Positions 11,279 through 19,311 of a DNA stretch of 26,965 nucleotides are shown in pieces. The position numbers and the translations under genes were made by a program. This DNA is from a virus. Numbering within the stretch: position 1 is the stretch's first letter; every line of letters begins with the position of its first letter. Below the pieces are notes generated by a model. The model saw only the letters and a list, made by a program, of their open reading frames with translations, had not been told where the DNA came from and ran no database searches. The stretch lies in the IMG/VR virus record IMGVR_UViG_3300017753_000076, positions 1 through 26,965 of that record, one strand, 5' to 3'.

Positions 11279-11726
11279 TTATAGGATTGCCAGGTTTGTT
11301 GATGCGGCTGAAGTAACGGAAGTTTGCAAAATGTTTCATTCTGAGAGTTATCAGAAGTTTGCTAATTTTAACTTTGATAAAATGCACGAATGGATAGAAG
11401 AAAGAATTGATAGCGATGACAGTGATATTTTTACGGCTTGGGATGGAAATACGCTTGTGGGTTGCCTTGTAGGGATGGCTTATTACTACCCATATTCAAA
11501 TACACTAGTCGCGGCTGATTATATCTGGTATGTTGTACCAAAGTATCGGGGCGGCATGACTGGTGTTCGTCTGATGAAAATGTTTGAAGAGTGGGCAAAG
11601 GGTGTCGGCGCAGTGAGTATTACAACAGGTTCTACTTCTGGCATTAAAAGTGAAAGAGGCGCAAAGTTATTGCAGCGTCTAGGTTATAATTCTATTGGAA
11701 TGGTTATGGAAAAGGAGTTGGTGTAA
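11259..11726 (+). CDS. GNAT-family N-acetyltransferase
   Basis: This 155-residue protein has the GNAT layout: an N-terminal strand and helices (YRIARFVDAAEVTEVCKMF), a long central strand (ADYIWYVVPKY), the acetyl-CoA pyrophosphate loop YRGGMTGVRLM at about residues 96-106, and the closing strand LGYNSIGMVMEKEL. It overlaps the large terminase by 20 bases and ends in TAATG with the next gene, so it is made as part of the packaging operon. GNAT genes near terminase or tail genes are common in phages and may modify virion or host proteins. The substrate is unknown. Confidence 0.84.
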   Translation: MIPSQLNYRIARFVDAAEVTEVCKMFHSESYQKFANFNFDKMHEWIEERIDSDDSDIFTAWDGNTLVGCLVGMAYYYPYSNTLVAADYIWYVVPKYRGGMTGVRLMKMFEEWAKGVGAVSITTGSTSGIKSERGAKLLQRLGYNSIGMVMEKELV

Positions 11727-12370
11727 TGGGTGGTTTTTGTGGAGGTGGTGGAGCAGCAGCGCCTAAGACTAATAAAGACAGAAATTCGGAAGCAAACAAG
11801 CAAGCTGCTGGTACTCGTATGGCTGCTGGAGTTGGTGATGCTGATAATAGGCCAGCTACAGGTGGAAAGTACAAAAGCCCTAAGACTGGTTTTCAACAAG
11901 TTAAAGATGATATTCAAATGGATCTTGGCATGAAATCAAAAGACGTTGATTACTATGCTAGGATAGATGATAGGGCCGCACGTTCCAAAGCAGCTATGGA
12001 TAATCTAGGTAAAGATATATTTGGTAGACCTGCATCTGATGATAGTCCTGCTCCTGCTGCCCCAGCCGCGCCAACAACCCCAGCCCCAGTTGCAAAAGCA
12101 CCAGAGGTTCCGAAGCCACCTAAAGGGCCAGCAAAAATTACTACAGCTCCTGACCCAGGTGAAAAAAGTGAAGTTGGAATTGGCACAGCGGCTAGTGGAG
12201 AAGCTGAAGCTGCGCAAATATTGGCTACTGCTGAAGGTGAGGCAGAAACTAAAGTTGCAGATACGGCAAAAAAAGGTCGAAGAAAAACTATTGCAACAAG
12301 TGCAAAAGGTTTACTCTCTGCACCCCCTGTGCGTAAAAGGCGTTCATTGATGGGTGGCTTGTTAGCATGA
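11726..12370 (+). CDS. Low-complexity Ala/Pro-rich protein with basic C-terminal motif (214 aa)
   Basis: This 214-residue protein starts MGGFCGGGGAAAPKTNK, has a polar helical part (about 55-95), a long Ala/Pro/Thr-rich stretch (103-140) and an Ala/Glu-rich helix (150-180), and ends GRRKTIATSAKGLLSAPPVR followed by KRRSLMGGLLA. The low complexity and the basic end are features of structural or scaffold-like phage proteins found between terminase and portal, where a 'GR..TI.TS..GL' ending recurs. The ATG shares an A with the preceding stop. The function is unknown; it may be a minor virion or assembly factor. Confidence 0.76.
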   Translation: MGGFCGGGGAAAPKTNKDRNSEANKQAAGTRMAAGVGDADNRPATGGKYKSPKTGFQQVKDDIQMDLGMKSKDVDYYARIDDRAARSKAAMDNLGKDIFGRPASDDSPAPAAPAAPTTPAPVAKAPEVPKPPKGPAKITTAPDPGEKSEVGIGTAASGEAEAAQILATAEGEAETKVADTAKKGRRKTIATSAKGLLSAPPVRKRRSLMGGLLA

Positions 12371-12570
12371 TGTATAGACGAAACATTGCTGGAGAAATGG
12401 GGGCCAAGGCTTCTCAGCCAGCAAAACGCCGTGCAGACATGACAGTTGATCCTTTAGAGCGTCTTCAGCAAAAGATGGCTGGTAGAACTCAAGGTGGCGC
12501 TGTAGAGGGTTTAACAAACAATAAAAAGAAAAAGAAACGTTCAATGATGAATAGTATTGGAATGATGTAA
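12367..12570 (+). CDS. Small basic protein upstream of portal (67 aa)
   Basis: This 67-residue basic protein starts MMYRRNIAGEMGAKASQPAK (ATG at 12367 or 12370, both overlapping the previous stop). It has a central amphipathic stretch (DPLERLQQKMAGR) and ends NNKKKKKRSMMNSIGMM, a Lys run followed by Ser-Met-Met-Asn. The same basic-Ser-hydrophobic-Met motif closes the previous protein and occurs in the small proteins at 104-874. It is joined to the portal gene by TAATG. The function is unknown; a head or portal accessory is plausible by position. Confidence 0.66.
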   Translation: MMYRRNIAGEMGAKASQPAKRRADMTVDPLERLQQKMAGRTQGGAVEGLTNNKKKKKRSMMNSIGMM

Positions 12571-14168
12571 TGGCACAAGTAGATCCGTTAATTGCACAAT
12601 TAGACCGTAGATTTAAAACGTTGCAGACGCAGCGTTCTAACTGGGAAAAGCATTGGCAAGAATTAGCAGACTACATGCTGCCACGTAAAGCTGACATCAC
12701 AAAGAAGAGAACTCAAGGGGACAAGAGAACTGAGTTAATTTATGACGGTACAGCCGTACACGCTGTAGAATTACTTTCGTCCTCTTTGCATGGTATGCTT
12801 ACTTCTCCTAGTACCCCTTGGTTCTCGATGAGATACCGTAATCCATCATTGCAAAATGATGACATGGCTAATGAGTGGCTAGAGCTGTGTATGGATCAAA
12901 TGTATCAAGCGTTCAATAGGTCTAACTTTCAGCAGGAAATCCACGAGCTGTACTATGATCTAGTTGTGTTCGGAACTGCTGCTTTCTACGTAGAAGGTGA
13001 CAGGGAAGGGTTGCGGTTTTCATCACGGCATATTGCAGAAGTTACAGTTGCAGAAGATGCAAACGGTACTGTCGATACAGTTTATCGTAAGTTTAAAATA
13101 ACTGCTCGTGCCGCATCGCAACGATTTGGCGAAGACAGCTTGCCCACACAGATGGTAAAAGATTTAAAGAATGATCCGCACAAAGAGCATGACCTAGTTC
13201 ATGTTGTGTACCCAAGGGGAGAATCAAAAGGTAAGATTGCAAAAAGTAAACCTGTAGCATCTGTGTACTATCATCTTGATTCTAAAGCATTAATTTCAGA
13301 AGGTGGGTTTGACGATTTTCCATTTATGGTTCCACGCTTTAATAAAGACAGCGTAAGTACTTATGGACGCTCACCGGCTATGAATGCGCTGCCTGATGTT
13401 AAGATGGTTAACAAAATGTCTGAGACAACAATACGTGCTGCTCAAAAACAGATTGACCCACCGCTTATGGTTCCGGATGACGGTTTTGTATTACCAGTTA
13501 GGACAACACCAGGCGCACTAAACTTTTTTCGTACAGGCACAAGAGACAGACTAGAGCCGTTGCAGATCGGCGCAAACAACCCACTAGGTTTAAACATGGA
13601 AGAGCAAAGGCGTAATGCAATACGTGAAGCTTTCTTTGTTGATCAGTTGCTAATGTCACAAGGCCCAGCCATGACAGCCACTGAGGTGTTGCAGCGTAAT
13701 GAAGAGAAAATGAGGCTTCTCGGGCCTGTCCTTGGCAGGTTGCAATCAGAGTTATTGCGGCCTCTGATCTCGCGTTCTTTTGCGCTGCTGCTCCGGAATG
13801 GCCTCCTCCCTGCTGCTCCGGAGCAACTACAAGGCCAAGACATTGATATTGAGTATGTTTCTCCACTAGCAAAAGCGCAGAAGCTAACAGATCTACAATC
13901 TATGCTTCGAGGTTTTGAGGTAATGATGCAGGTTGCAGAAATCGCACCTGTTATGGATTATCTTGATAGTGATAAACTTGTGCAGTATCTCGTTGAGGTT
14001 ACAGGCATACCAGCAAGGGTTATACGTAGTGATGAAGAGGTTGCGCGTATACGTGATGAACAGGCAGAACAGGCAGAACAGCAAGCGGCTATGGAGCAGC
14101 AAATGATGCAAGCGCAGCAAGCGCAGCAGGTAGCTCCGTTAATTAAAGCTGTAGGTGACGTAGAGTAA
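12570..14168 (+). CDS. Portal protein (T7-like head-tail connector)
   Basis: This 532-residue protein has the N-terminus of T7-type connectors: QRSNWEKHWQELADYMLPRK, then VELLSSSLHGMLTSPSTPWF, the part typical of the family Head-tail_con. Twelve copies would form the ring at the capsid vertex through which DNA enters and leaves, and on which the tail is built. The centre has the helical region with KMSETTIRAAQKQIDPPLMV, and the C-terminus is very Gln/Ala/Glu rich (EQAEQQAAMEQQMMQAQQAQ), giving a helical tail. The length fits T7 gp8 (about 536). It follows the small basic gene directly and precedes the Bbp19-like and scaffold genes, the usual order. Confidence 0.95.
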   Translation: MAQVDPLIAQLDRRFKTLQTQRSNWEKHWQELADYMLPRKADITKKRTQGDKRTELIYDGTAVHAVELLSSSLHGMLTSPSTPWFSMRYRNPSLQNDDMANEWLELCMDQMYQAFNRSNFQQEIHELYYDLVVFGTAAFYVEGDREGLRFSSRHIAEVTVAEDANGTVDTVYRKFKITARAASQRFGEDSLPTQMVKDLKNDPHKEHDLVHVVYPRGESKGKIAKSKPVASVYYHLDSKALISEGGFDDFPFMVPRFNKDSVSTYGRSPAMNALPDVKMVNKMSETTIRAAQKQIDPPLMVPDDGFVLPVRTTPGALNFFRTGTRDRLEPLQIGANNPLGLNMEEQRRNAIREAFFVDQLLMSQGPAMTATEVLQRNEEKMRLLGPVLGRLQSELLRPLISRSFALLLRNGLLPAAPEQLQGQDIDIEYVSPLAKAQKLTDLQSMLRGFEVMMQVAEIAPVMDYLDSDKLVQYLVEVTGIPARVIRSDEEVARIRDEQAEQAEQQAAMEQQMMQAQQAQQVAPLIKAVGDVE

Positions 14169-14377
14169 TGAAACAACTAGAAGAGTTAAAATTATCATAC
14201 AGGCGCACATTTAATACAGATGATGGGCAGAAAGTACTAAGTGATCTTAAATCCAGGTTTGGGTTTGAGACAACCACGTTTTCGGACAATCCACATTTAA
14301 CATCATTTAATGAAGGTCAGCGCGCAACTGTATTGCTGATTGTCCGTATGCTGACCGAAGGGAAGGAACCAAGATGA
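14168..14377 (+). CDS. Small Bbp19-like protein between portal and scaffold (69 aa)
   Basis: This 69-residue protein begins MKQLEELKLSYRRTFNTDDG and continues QKVLSDLKSRFG, ending EGQRATVLLIVRMLTEGKEP. The pattern 'YR.TF.T.DGQ.VL.DL..' with a late 'EGQR' helix matches the small protein placed between portal and scaffold in podoviruses of the Bordetella BPP-1 kind (Bbp19). The N-terminus overlaps the portal stop (TAATG) and the C-terminus overlaps the scaffold gene (ATGA). It is probably a minor head or assembly protein. The family call is from memory of the pattern. Confidence 0.72.
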   Translation: MKQLEELKLSYRRTFNTDDGQKVLSDLKSRFGFETTTFSDNPHLTSFNEGQRATVLLIVRMLTEGKEPR

Positions 14378-15186
14378 GCGAAGAGGCAATCCAAGATACA
14401 GGATCTCAAGAAGCTGCACCAGAAGCTGTTGTAGCAGAAGCTGCACCAATTGGCTTTTTAGAAAGCTTACCAGAAGAAATACGCAATGAACCGAGCTTGC
14501 GTACTTTTACAGACCCAGGCGCACTAGCAAAAAGCTATGTGAATGCACAACGCATGATTGGCGCTGATAAAATAGCAATACCAAGCAAGTCTGCTACACC
14601 AGATGAGTGGAAGGAACTTTACACAAAGCTTGGTGCGCCAGCAGAAGTAGGTGGTTACGAGTTTGAAGGTGACTCGCCGCTAGCAGATGAATACATGAAC
14701 TCTTTTAAAGAACATGCTTTAAACGCTGGATTAAATCCAAATCAAGCAAATCAAATGATGGCTTTTGTTAAAAGCACAGTTGATGGTGTTAACAGCGGTT
14801 ACGAAAAAGGTGCGGAAGAAGCCAAGTACGCAGCGGAACAGGAGTTGCGTGAAGAGTTTGGTCAAGCGTTCGATCAAAGGTTAGAGCTTGCACAAATGGC
14901 TGCTCGTGATCTTTTAGGGGGAACAGACATATTTGATGAAATACAACTGTCTGATGGTCGTATGTTAGGTGATCATCCAGATATTATTAAGATGTTTTCT
15001 AACCTTGCTTCACAGATTGGAGAGGACAATCTTGCAGGAGAAACAACAGAGTTAATTATGACACCAGAAGAGGCGTCAAGACAAATTACAGAAATGACAT
15101 TGCCCAATACGCCATATTGGGATAAAATGCATCCAGAGCATGGCACTTTTGTTAATGAAGTGCTTCGGCTTCGGGAATATACCTAG
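14374..15186 (+). CDS. Scaffolding (capsid assembly) protein
   Basis: This 270-residue, acidic, helix-rich protein lies directly before the capsid gene. It starts with an Ala/Glu-rich disordered tail (about 1-25), followed by FLESLPEEIRNEPSLRTFTD and GALAKSYVNAQRMIGADKIA, a pattern usual for podovirus scaffolds ('P.....L..F.....LAKSY...Q..IG'). The middle is a long helical region with many Gln and Glu (AKYAAEQELREEFGQAFDQR). The C-terminus (YWDKMHPEHGTFVNEVLRLR) may contact the capsid subunit. It would guide prohead assembly and leave before or during packaging. GAAGGGAAGGAA gives the ribosome site. Confidence 0.85.
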   Translation: MSEEAIQDTGSQEAAPEAVVAEAAPIGFLESLPEEIRNEPSLRTFTDPGALAKSYVNAQRMIGADKIAIPSKSATPDEWKELYTKLGAPAEVGGYEFEGDSPLADEYMNSFKEHALNAGLNPNQANQMMAFVKSTVDGVNSGYEKGAEEAKYAAEQELREEFGQAFDQRLELAQMAARDLLGGTDIFDEIQLSDGRMLGDHPDIIKMFSNLASQIGEDNLAGETTELIMTPEEASRQITEMTLPNTPYWDKMHPEHGTFVNEVLRLREYT

Positions 15187-15188
15187 TG

Positions 15189-15271
15189 GATAACCGAAAG
15201 GCCCACTTGTAAGCTTGTAGTCAAGCGGAGTAGCTACCCTAAGTAGCAGCAAGGCCTCGTAAGAGATAACC
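15189..15271 (+). ncRNA. Structured RNA element upstream of the capsid gene
   Basis: The 128 bases before the capsid ATG hold a likely three-way junction. P1 pairs CG (15195-15196) plus AGGCC (15199-15203) with GGCCT (15253-15257) plus CG (15258-15259), with AA bulged. P2 is GCTTG-TAGT-CAAGC (15213-15226) and P3 is GCTAC-CCTAA-GTAGC (15233-15247). GATAACC flanks the element as a direct repeat (15189-15195 and 15265-15271). It may be a leader that protects or boosts the capsid message, or a processing site. The helices are seen; the role is inferred. Confidence 0.6.
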
Positions 15272-15314
15272 AAGCGCAGCAATCGTAAACTTAAACAAGA
15301 GTAGGAGAGACGAT

Positions 15315-16172
15315 ATGTCTAACCAAATTACTACAGCTTTTGTAAACCAGTTTAGCGCTAATGTCCAAATGCTATCACAGCAAATGGGTTCCTTGCTGCG
15401 AAATGCAGTGGATACAGAAAGCGTTAATGGTGAGAAAGCTTTTTTCGATCAAGTAGGGCAAGCTGCTGCTGTTCTACGTACATCAAGACATCAGGATACA
15501 CCATTAGTTGAGACACCACATACCAGAAGAATGGTAACAATGTCAGACTATGAGTATGCTGATCTTATCGATGACAGCGATAAAGTTAGGTTACTTGTTG
15601 ACCCAACTTCAACTTATAGTCGTGCAGCCGCTGCTGCTATGGGCCGAGCAATGGATGATGTTGTCATCAGCGCTGCTTTAGGTTCATCGCAAACAGGTAA
15701 AGACGGTTCAACAACAACAGCACTACCTGCTGGGCAAAAGATTGCTCATGGTTCTGCTGGTTTGACTATTGCTAAACTAGTATCTGCTAAAGAGCTACTA
15801 GATGCAGCAAGTGTTGATCCATCTATTCCACGGCACATTATTGTTTCACCAAAGCAGATTTCTGATCTGTTGAACAATACAACCGTGACTTCAGCCGACT
15901 TCAATACTGTTAAGGCTTTGGCTCAAGGTGAAATTAATTCATTTGTTGGATTTAACTTCATCGTAAGTAATCGTTTGACCGATGACGGCACAAGCCGCCA
16001 GGTTATTGCGTTTGCTCAAGACGGTCTGAAGCTTGCTGTTGGCAAAGAGCCAGCCGCACGTATTGATGAACGTGCTGACAAGTCATACTCAACTCAAGTC
16101 TATTACTGCCAAACTATTGGTTCTACCCGTATGGAAGAATCTAAAGTGGTAGAAATAGCTTGTAACGAATAA
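15315..16172 (+). CDS. Major capsid protein
   Basis: This 285-residue protein starts at an ATG with AGGAG at proper spacing and is placed between scaffold and decoration genes. It begins MSNQITTAFVNQFSANVQML and includes VLRTSRHQDTPLVETPHTRR with the following MVTMSDYEYADLIDD, then SRAAAAAMGRAMDDVVISAA, a pattern of the HK97-fold capsid proteins of this podovirus type. The loop around SSQTGKDGSTTTALPAGQKI and the end TIGSTRMEESKVVEIACNE are also typical. It forms the icosahedral shell. The strong ribosome site and the structured leader upstream fit high expression. Confidence 0.93.
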   Translation: MSNQITTAFVNQFSANVQMLSQQMGSLLRNAVDTESVNGEKAFFDQVGQAAAVLRTSRHQDTPLVETPHTRRMVTMSDYEYADLIDDSDKVRLLVDPTSTYSRAAAAAMGRAMDDVVISAALGSSQTGKDGSTTTALPAGQKIAHGSAGLTIAKLVSAKELLDAASVDPSIPRHIIVSPKQISDLLNNTTVTSADFNTVKALAQGEINSFVGFNFIVSNRLTDDGTSRQVIAFAQDGLKLAVGKEPAARIDERADKSYSTQVYYCQTIGSTRMEESKVVEIACNE

Positions 16173-16184
16173 GGAGATTGACTA

Positions 16185-16646
16185 ATGGCTACTGTTTATT
16201 CAACACAACGCACTAACACACGCGCTATTCCAGCCGTGATGAACAAGGCAAATGAGCTGGGCGGTCGTGTCCGTGTTGCTCATGGCACATACGAAGCATC
16301 TTCATTAGCGTCTGGTGACGTTATTGAGATGTTTATTCTACCAGACGGCGCAAGATTGCTTGAAGGGTCACTAGCACATGATGCTATGGGTTCATCAACA
16401 ACTTTGTCAGTAGGTTATGCCGCGCATACTAATGCGGCTGGCACTGCTGTTGTTGCTGCCGCTGCTGCTTATAAAGCTGCTGCTGCTTCAACATCTGCTC
16501 AGAAGGTAGACATCCTCGCTACTCTAGCTCTAGGCTCAGGCACAGAGACAGACACTAACGAAGATGGAGTTGCTGTTACCGCAACTATGGGCGGTGCTGC
16601 TGGTACAGGAAGTATCGAAGTAACTATCAAGTATGTAGTTGACTAA
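16185..16646 (+). CDS. Head decoration or minor capsid protein
   Basis: This 153-residue protein follows the capsid gene by 12 bases with AAGGAG before the ATG. It starts MATVYSTQRTNTRAIPAVMN and is rich in Ala, Thr and Gly, with strand-like stretches such as GDVIEMFILPDGARLLEGSL and TLSVGYAAHTNAAGTA. The end, GTGSIEVTIKYVVD, is a beta strand. Proteins of this size and composition, directly after the capsid gene in such phages, are usually capsid decoration or minor structural proteins. A strong terminator follows, so it closes the head-gene transcript. Confidence 0.76.
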   Translation: MATVYSTQRTNTRAIPAVMNKANELGGRVRVAHGTYEASSLASGDVIEMFILPDGARLLEGSLAHDAMGSSTTLSVGYAAHTNAAGTAVVAAAAAYKAAAASTSAQKVDILATLALGSGTETDTNEDGVAVTATMGGAAGTGSIEVTIKYVVD

Positions 16647-16653
16647 TTAGGTT

Positions 16654-16678
16654 GGGGCGGTTCGCCGCCCCTTCTTTT
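16654..16678 (+). terminator. Strong intrinsic terminator after head genes
   Basis: GGGGCGG (16654-16660) and CCGCCCC (16665-16671) form a perfect 7-bp GC-rich stem closed by a TTCG tetraloop, followed by TTCTTTT (16672-16678). It ends the capsid transcript before the tail genes. It should lower tail-gene expression relative to capsid, as in T7, unless read through. Confidence 0.92.
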
Positions 16679-16693
16679 ACAGGATAGGTAGAA

Positions 16694-17299
16694 ATGGCGA
16701 GTACAGTTGATATTGCAAACTTTGCGCTAAACAATCTAGGCGCTTCTAACATCACTTCATTAGATGAGAACAGTAAAGCGGCGCGTGTTGTTAATCAAAG
16801 ATATGAATCGGTTAGGGATACTGTTTTTCGAGCGCATCCCTGGAACTGCTTAACGAATAGGGCAAGTTTAGCTCAAGAAACAACAGCTCCAGCATACGGT
16901 TACGCATTTCAATATTCATTACCAACAGATCCTTTTTGCTTGCGTGTGTTAGAATTTAGCAACGGTTCTCTTTCATATCCGCAAGACAACATAACAAATA
17001 ATTCTGGTGGCCCAGTGTTCGTAATAGAGGGCCGCAAGCTTCTTACTGATGAAGGTAACGCTCAAATAAAATATATTGGGCGTGTAACAGATACACAGCT
17101 TTACGATGCTAGTTTAATAGAGGCGTTAGCTGCTAGGTTATCTGCTGAGATATGCTACGCCATTACAGGTTCTACAAGTATGGTTCAGATACAAACATCA
17201 TTGTATGAAGGTAAAATTACTGAAGCACGATTTAATGATGCAACAGAGGGTGCAACGCAACGCCTAGAGGCGAGTGACTTTATTGAAAGCAGGTTCTAA
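16694..17299 (+). CDS. Tail adaptor (tail tubular protein A, T7 gp11-like)
   Basis: This 201-residue protein opens with TVDIANFALNNLGASNITSL and continues AARVVNQRYESVRDTVFRAH, then PWNCLTNRASLA, which is the usual start of podovirus tail tubular protein A ('NxALxxLGxxxI...F...R..VL..HPWNFA'). The end is ARLSAEICYAITGSTSMVQI plus a helix. The length fits T7 gp11 (196). Twelve copies would bridge portal and nozzle. The AGGTAGAA upstream is a modest ribosome site. The gene is joined to the nozzle gene by TAATG. Confidence 0.92.
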   Translation: MASTVDIANFALNNLGASNITSLDENSKAARVVNQRYESVRDTVFRAHPWNCLTNRASLAQETTAPAYGYAFQYSLPTDPFCLRVLEFSNGSLSYPQDNITNNSGGPVFVIEGRKLLTDEGNAQIKYIGRVTDTQLYDASLIEALAARLSAEICYAITGSTSMVQIQTSLYEGKITEARFNDATEGATQRLEASDFIESRF

Positions 17300-19302
17300 T
17301 GGCACGTTCTGCACCAGCGTTTAGTTCTTTTACAGCAGGTGAGATCAGCCCAAAGTTAGAGGGCCGTACCAATATAGAAAAGTATCGTGAGGGATTATCA
17401 GACCTTACAAACATGGTTGTTATGCCTCATGGCGGTGTAACACGTAGGCCAGGCACAGAGTACCTTGGAGAAATAAAAAGCAGTTCTGTTAAAACAAGGT
17501 TGATACCGTTTCAATTCAAAACGGCTGACACTTACATTTTAGAGTTTGGTGAACAGATTATGCGTGTGTTTCGTAATGATCTACAAGTGTTAAACAGCTC
17601 TGCAAAAACAATTACCGCTATTACTAAGGCTAATCCAGGCGTTTTAACAAGCAATAGCCACGGATTTAGCAATGGAGATGAGATCTTTGTTGATAGCGTT
17701 GGTGGTATGACAGAGCTAAATGGACGTAACTATCGTGTTGCCAACTCAACAACAAATACCTTTACTCTTGTAGATTTGTTTGGCGGTGCAATCAACACAA
17801 CAAGTTTTACAACATTTACATCTGGTGGAACTGCGACAGAGATATTTGAGGTTGCAACGCCATACACAGAAGCGCAGCTGTTTGATATTCGTTTTGCACA
17901 ATCGGCTGATACTATGTTTATAGTTCATCCAAGCCATCCAGTTAAAACGCTAACGCGAACAGATCATAATGCTTGGACGTTTGCATCTCTAAGCATAAAT
18001 GAAAATAGCACTCCAACACTCACAAGCACAAATAATTATCCAAGCGTTGTTTCTTTTTTCGAACAGCGTTTAGTTTTTGGTAATACAAACAATAATCCGC
18101 AAACGTTGTGGTTTAGTAAAAACGGAGACTACGACAACTTTGCTACAGGCAGTAACGATGACGATGCCCTAATCTACACAATCGCATCAAATCAAGTTAA
18201 CGCTATACGTTTTTTGTCAGCAACAAGGGTTTTAACTGTTGGAACTTCTGGTGGTGAATATGTTCTTACATCTACAAATGATGGGCCAGTTACACCCACA
18301 ACGACACTTATTCGAAAATATTCTAATTACGGTACAGCAGAGATAGAACCGGTACAGGTTGCTGACGTTACTTTGTTTGCCCAGCGCGGTAAGCGAAAGA
18401 TAAGAGAGTTTAAATTTGTTGGTGACGTTAACACAGGGGGCTATTCAGCGCCCGACATGACTATCTTAGCAGAGCATGTGACTGAAGGTGGAATAGTTCA
18501 AATGGCCTTTCAGCAGGAGCCTGACAGCGTTGTGTGGTGCGTTAGAAACGACGGTACGCTTCTTGGTCTTACGTACCGCCGAGAAGAAGAGGTTGTCGCT
18601 TGGCACAAACATATTATTGGCGGTAGTTTTGGGTCTGGTCAGGCAGTCGTAGAAAGTATTGCAACACTACCTACTGATACAGGCGAAGATGAGTTGTTTA
18701 TGATTGTAAAGCGTACAATTAACAGTGTTACAAAAAGGTATGTTGAAAAGCTTAAAGTGTTTGATTTCGGAGATGATACAACGACAGCATTTTTTGTTGA
18801 CAGCGGTTTGTCATACAGTGGTGGGGCTACAACAACATTATCAGGTTTATATCATTTAGAAGGTGAGACACTGCAAGTTTTGGGAAATGGAGCGACACAC
18901 CCAAACGAAACTGTTAGTGGTGGTGGTATAACATTAGATTATTCTTCAACAAAAGCTGCTGTTGGCTATGGTTTTGACAGCACAATGCAAACTCTACGTA
19001 TAGAGTCTGGATCTGTTGATGGCATTAGCCAAGGAAAACCAAAGCGTGTTCATAGTATTACCGTAAGGTTTTTTGAAACTGTGGGTGCTGAAGTTGGAAA
19101 TGATAACGGCGAAGTCGATAGAATATTTTTTAGGGATAGCTCTATGGCTATGGATACTGCTGTTCCTATGTTTACTGGTGACAAGGATATAGAGTTTCCT
19201 GGTGGATTTGATGACGATGATCGTGTATTTATAAAACAGGCCCAACCTTTGCCACTAACCGTTCTTGCGTTCTATCCACGCATGAATACATTTGATAAGT
19301 GA
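17299..19302 (+). CDS. Tail nozzle protein with E1-FCCH-like domain
   Basis: This 667-residue protein starts SFTAGEISPKLEGRTNIEKY and continues NMVVMPHGGVTRRPGTEYLG, the common opening of podovirus tail nozzle proteins. An inserted domain at about 104-180 (ITAITKANPGVLTSNSHGFS, NGDEIFVDSVGGMTELNGRN) reads like the FCCH domain named from ubiquitin-activating enzymes, which appears in many phage tail proteins. The rest is a beta-rich propeller-like part, including PSVVSFFEQRLVFGNTNNNP and ADVTLFAQRGKRKIREFKFV. It would form the hexameric tip through which DNA leaves. The gene follows the adaptor gene in the T7 order. Confidence 0.9.
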   Translation: MARSAPAFSSFTAGEISPKLEGRTNIEKYREGLSDLTNMVVMPHGGVTRRPGTEYLGEIKSSSVKTRLIPFQFKTADTYILEFGEQIMRVFRNDLQVLNSSAKTITAITKANPGVLTSNSHGFSNGDEIFVDSVGGMTELNGRNYRVANSTTNTFTLVDLFGGAINTTSFTTFTSGGTATEIFEVATPYTEAQLFDIRFAQSADTMFIVHPSHPVKTLTRTDHNAWTFASLSINENSTPTLTSTNNYPSVVSFFEQRLVFGNTNNNPQTLWFSKNGDYDNFATGSNDDDALIYTIASNQVNAIRFLSATRVLTVGTSGGEYVLTSTNDGPVTPTTTLIRKYSNYGTAEIEPVQVADVTLFAQRGKRKIREFKFVGDVNTGGYSAPDMTILAEHVTEGGIVQMAFQQEPDSVVWCVRNDGTLLGLTYRREEEVVAWHKHIIGGSFGSGQAVVESIATLPTDTGEDELFMIVKRTINSVTKRYVEKLKVFDFGDDTTTAFFVDSGLSYSGGATTTLSGLYHLEGETLQVLGNGATHPNETVSGGGITLDYSSTKAAVGYGFDSTMQTLRIESGSVDGISQGKPKRVHSITVRFFETVGAEVGNDNGEVDRIFFRDSSMAMDTAVPMFTGDKDIEFPGGFDDDDRVFIKQAQPLPLTVLAFYPRMNTFDK

Positions 19303-19311
19303 GTTTAAGTA

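Noticed and set aside
13498-13872. 124-residue open frame on the minus strand
   Set aside because: It is antisense to the portal gene, whose sequence is clearly that of a conserved protein; no regulatory signals lead to it.
18797-18814. Fourth operator copy (TTGACA...TGTCAT) in the nozzle gene
   Set aside because: The spacer is six bases instead of five, the right arm has a mismatch, and it lies inside a coding region.
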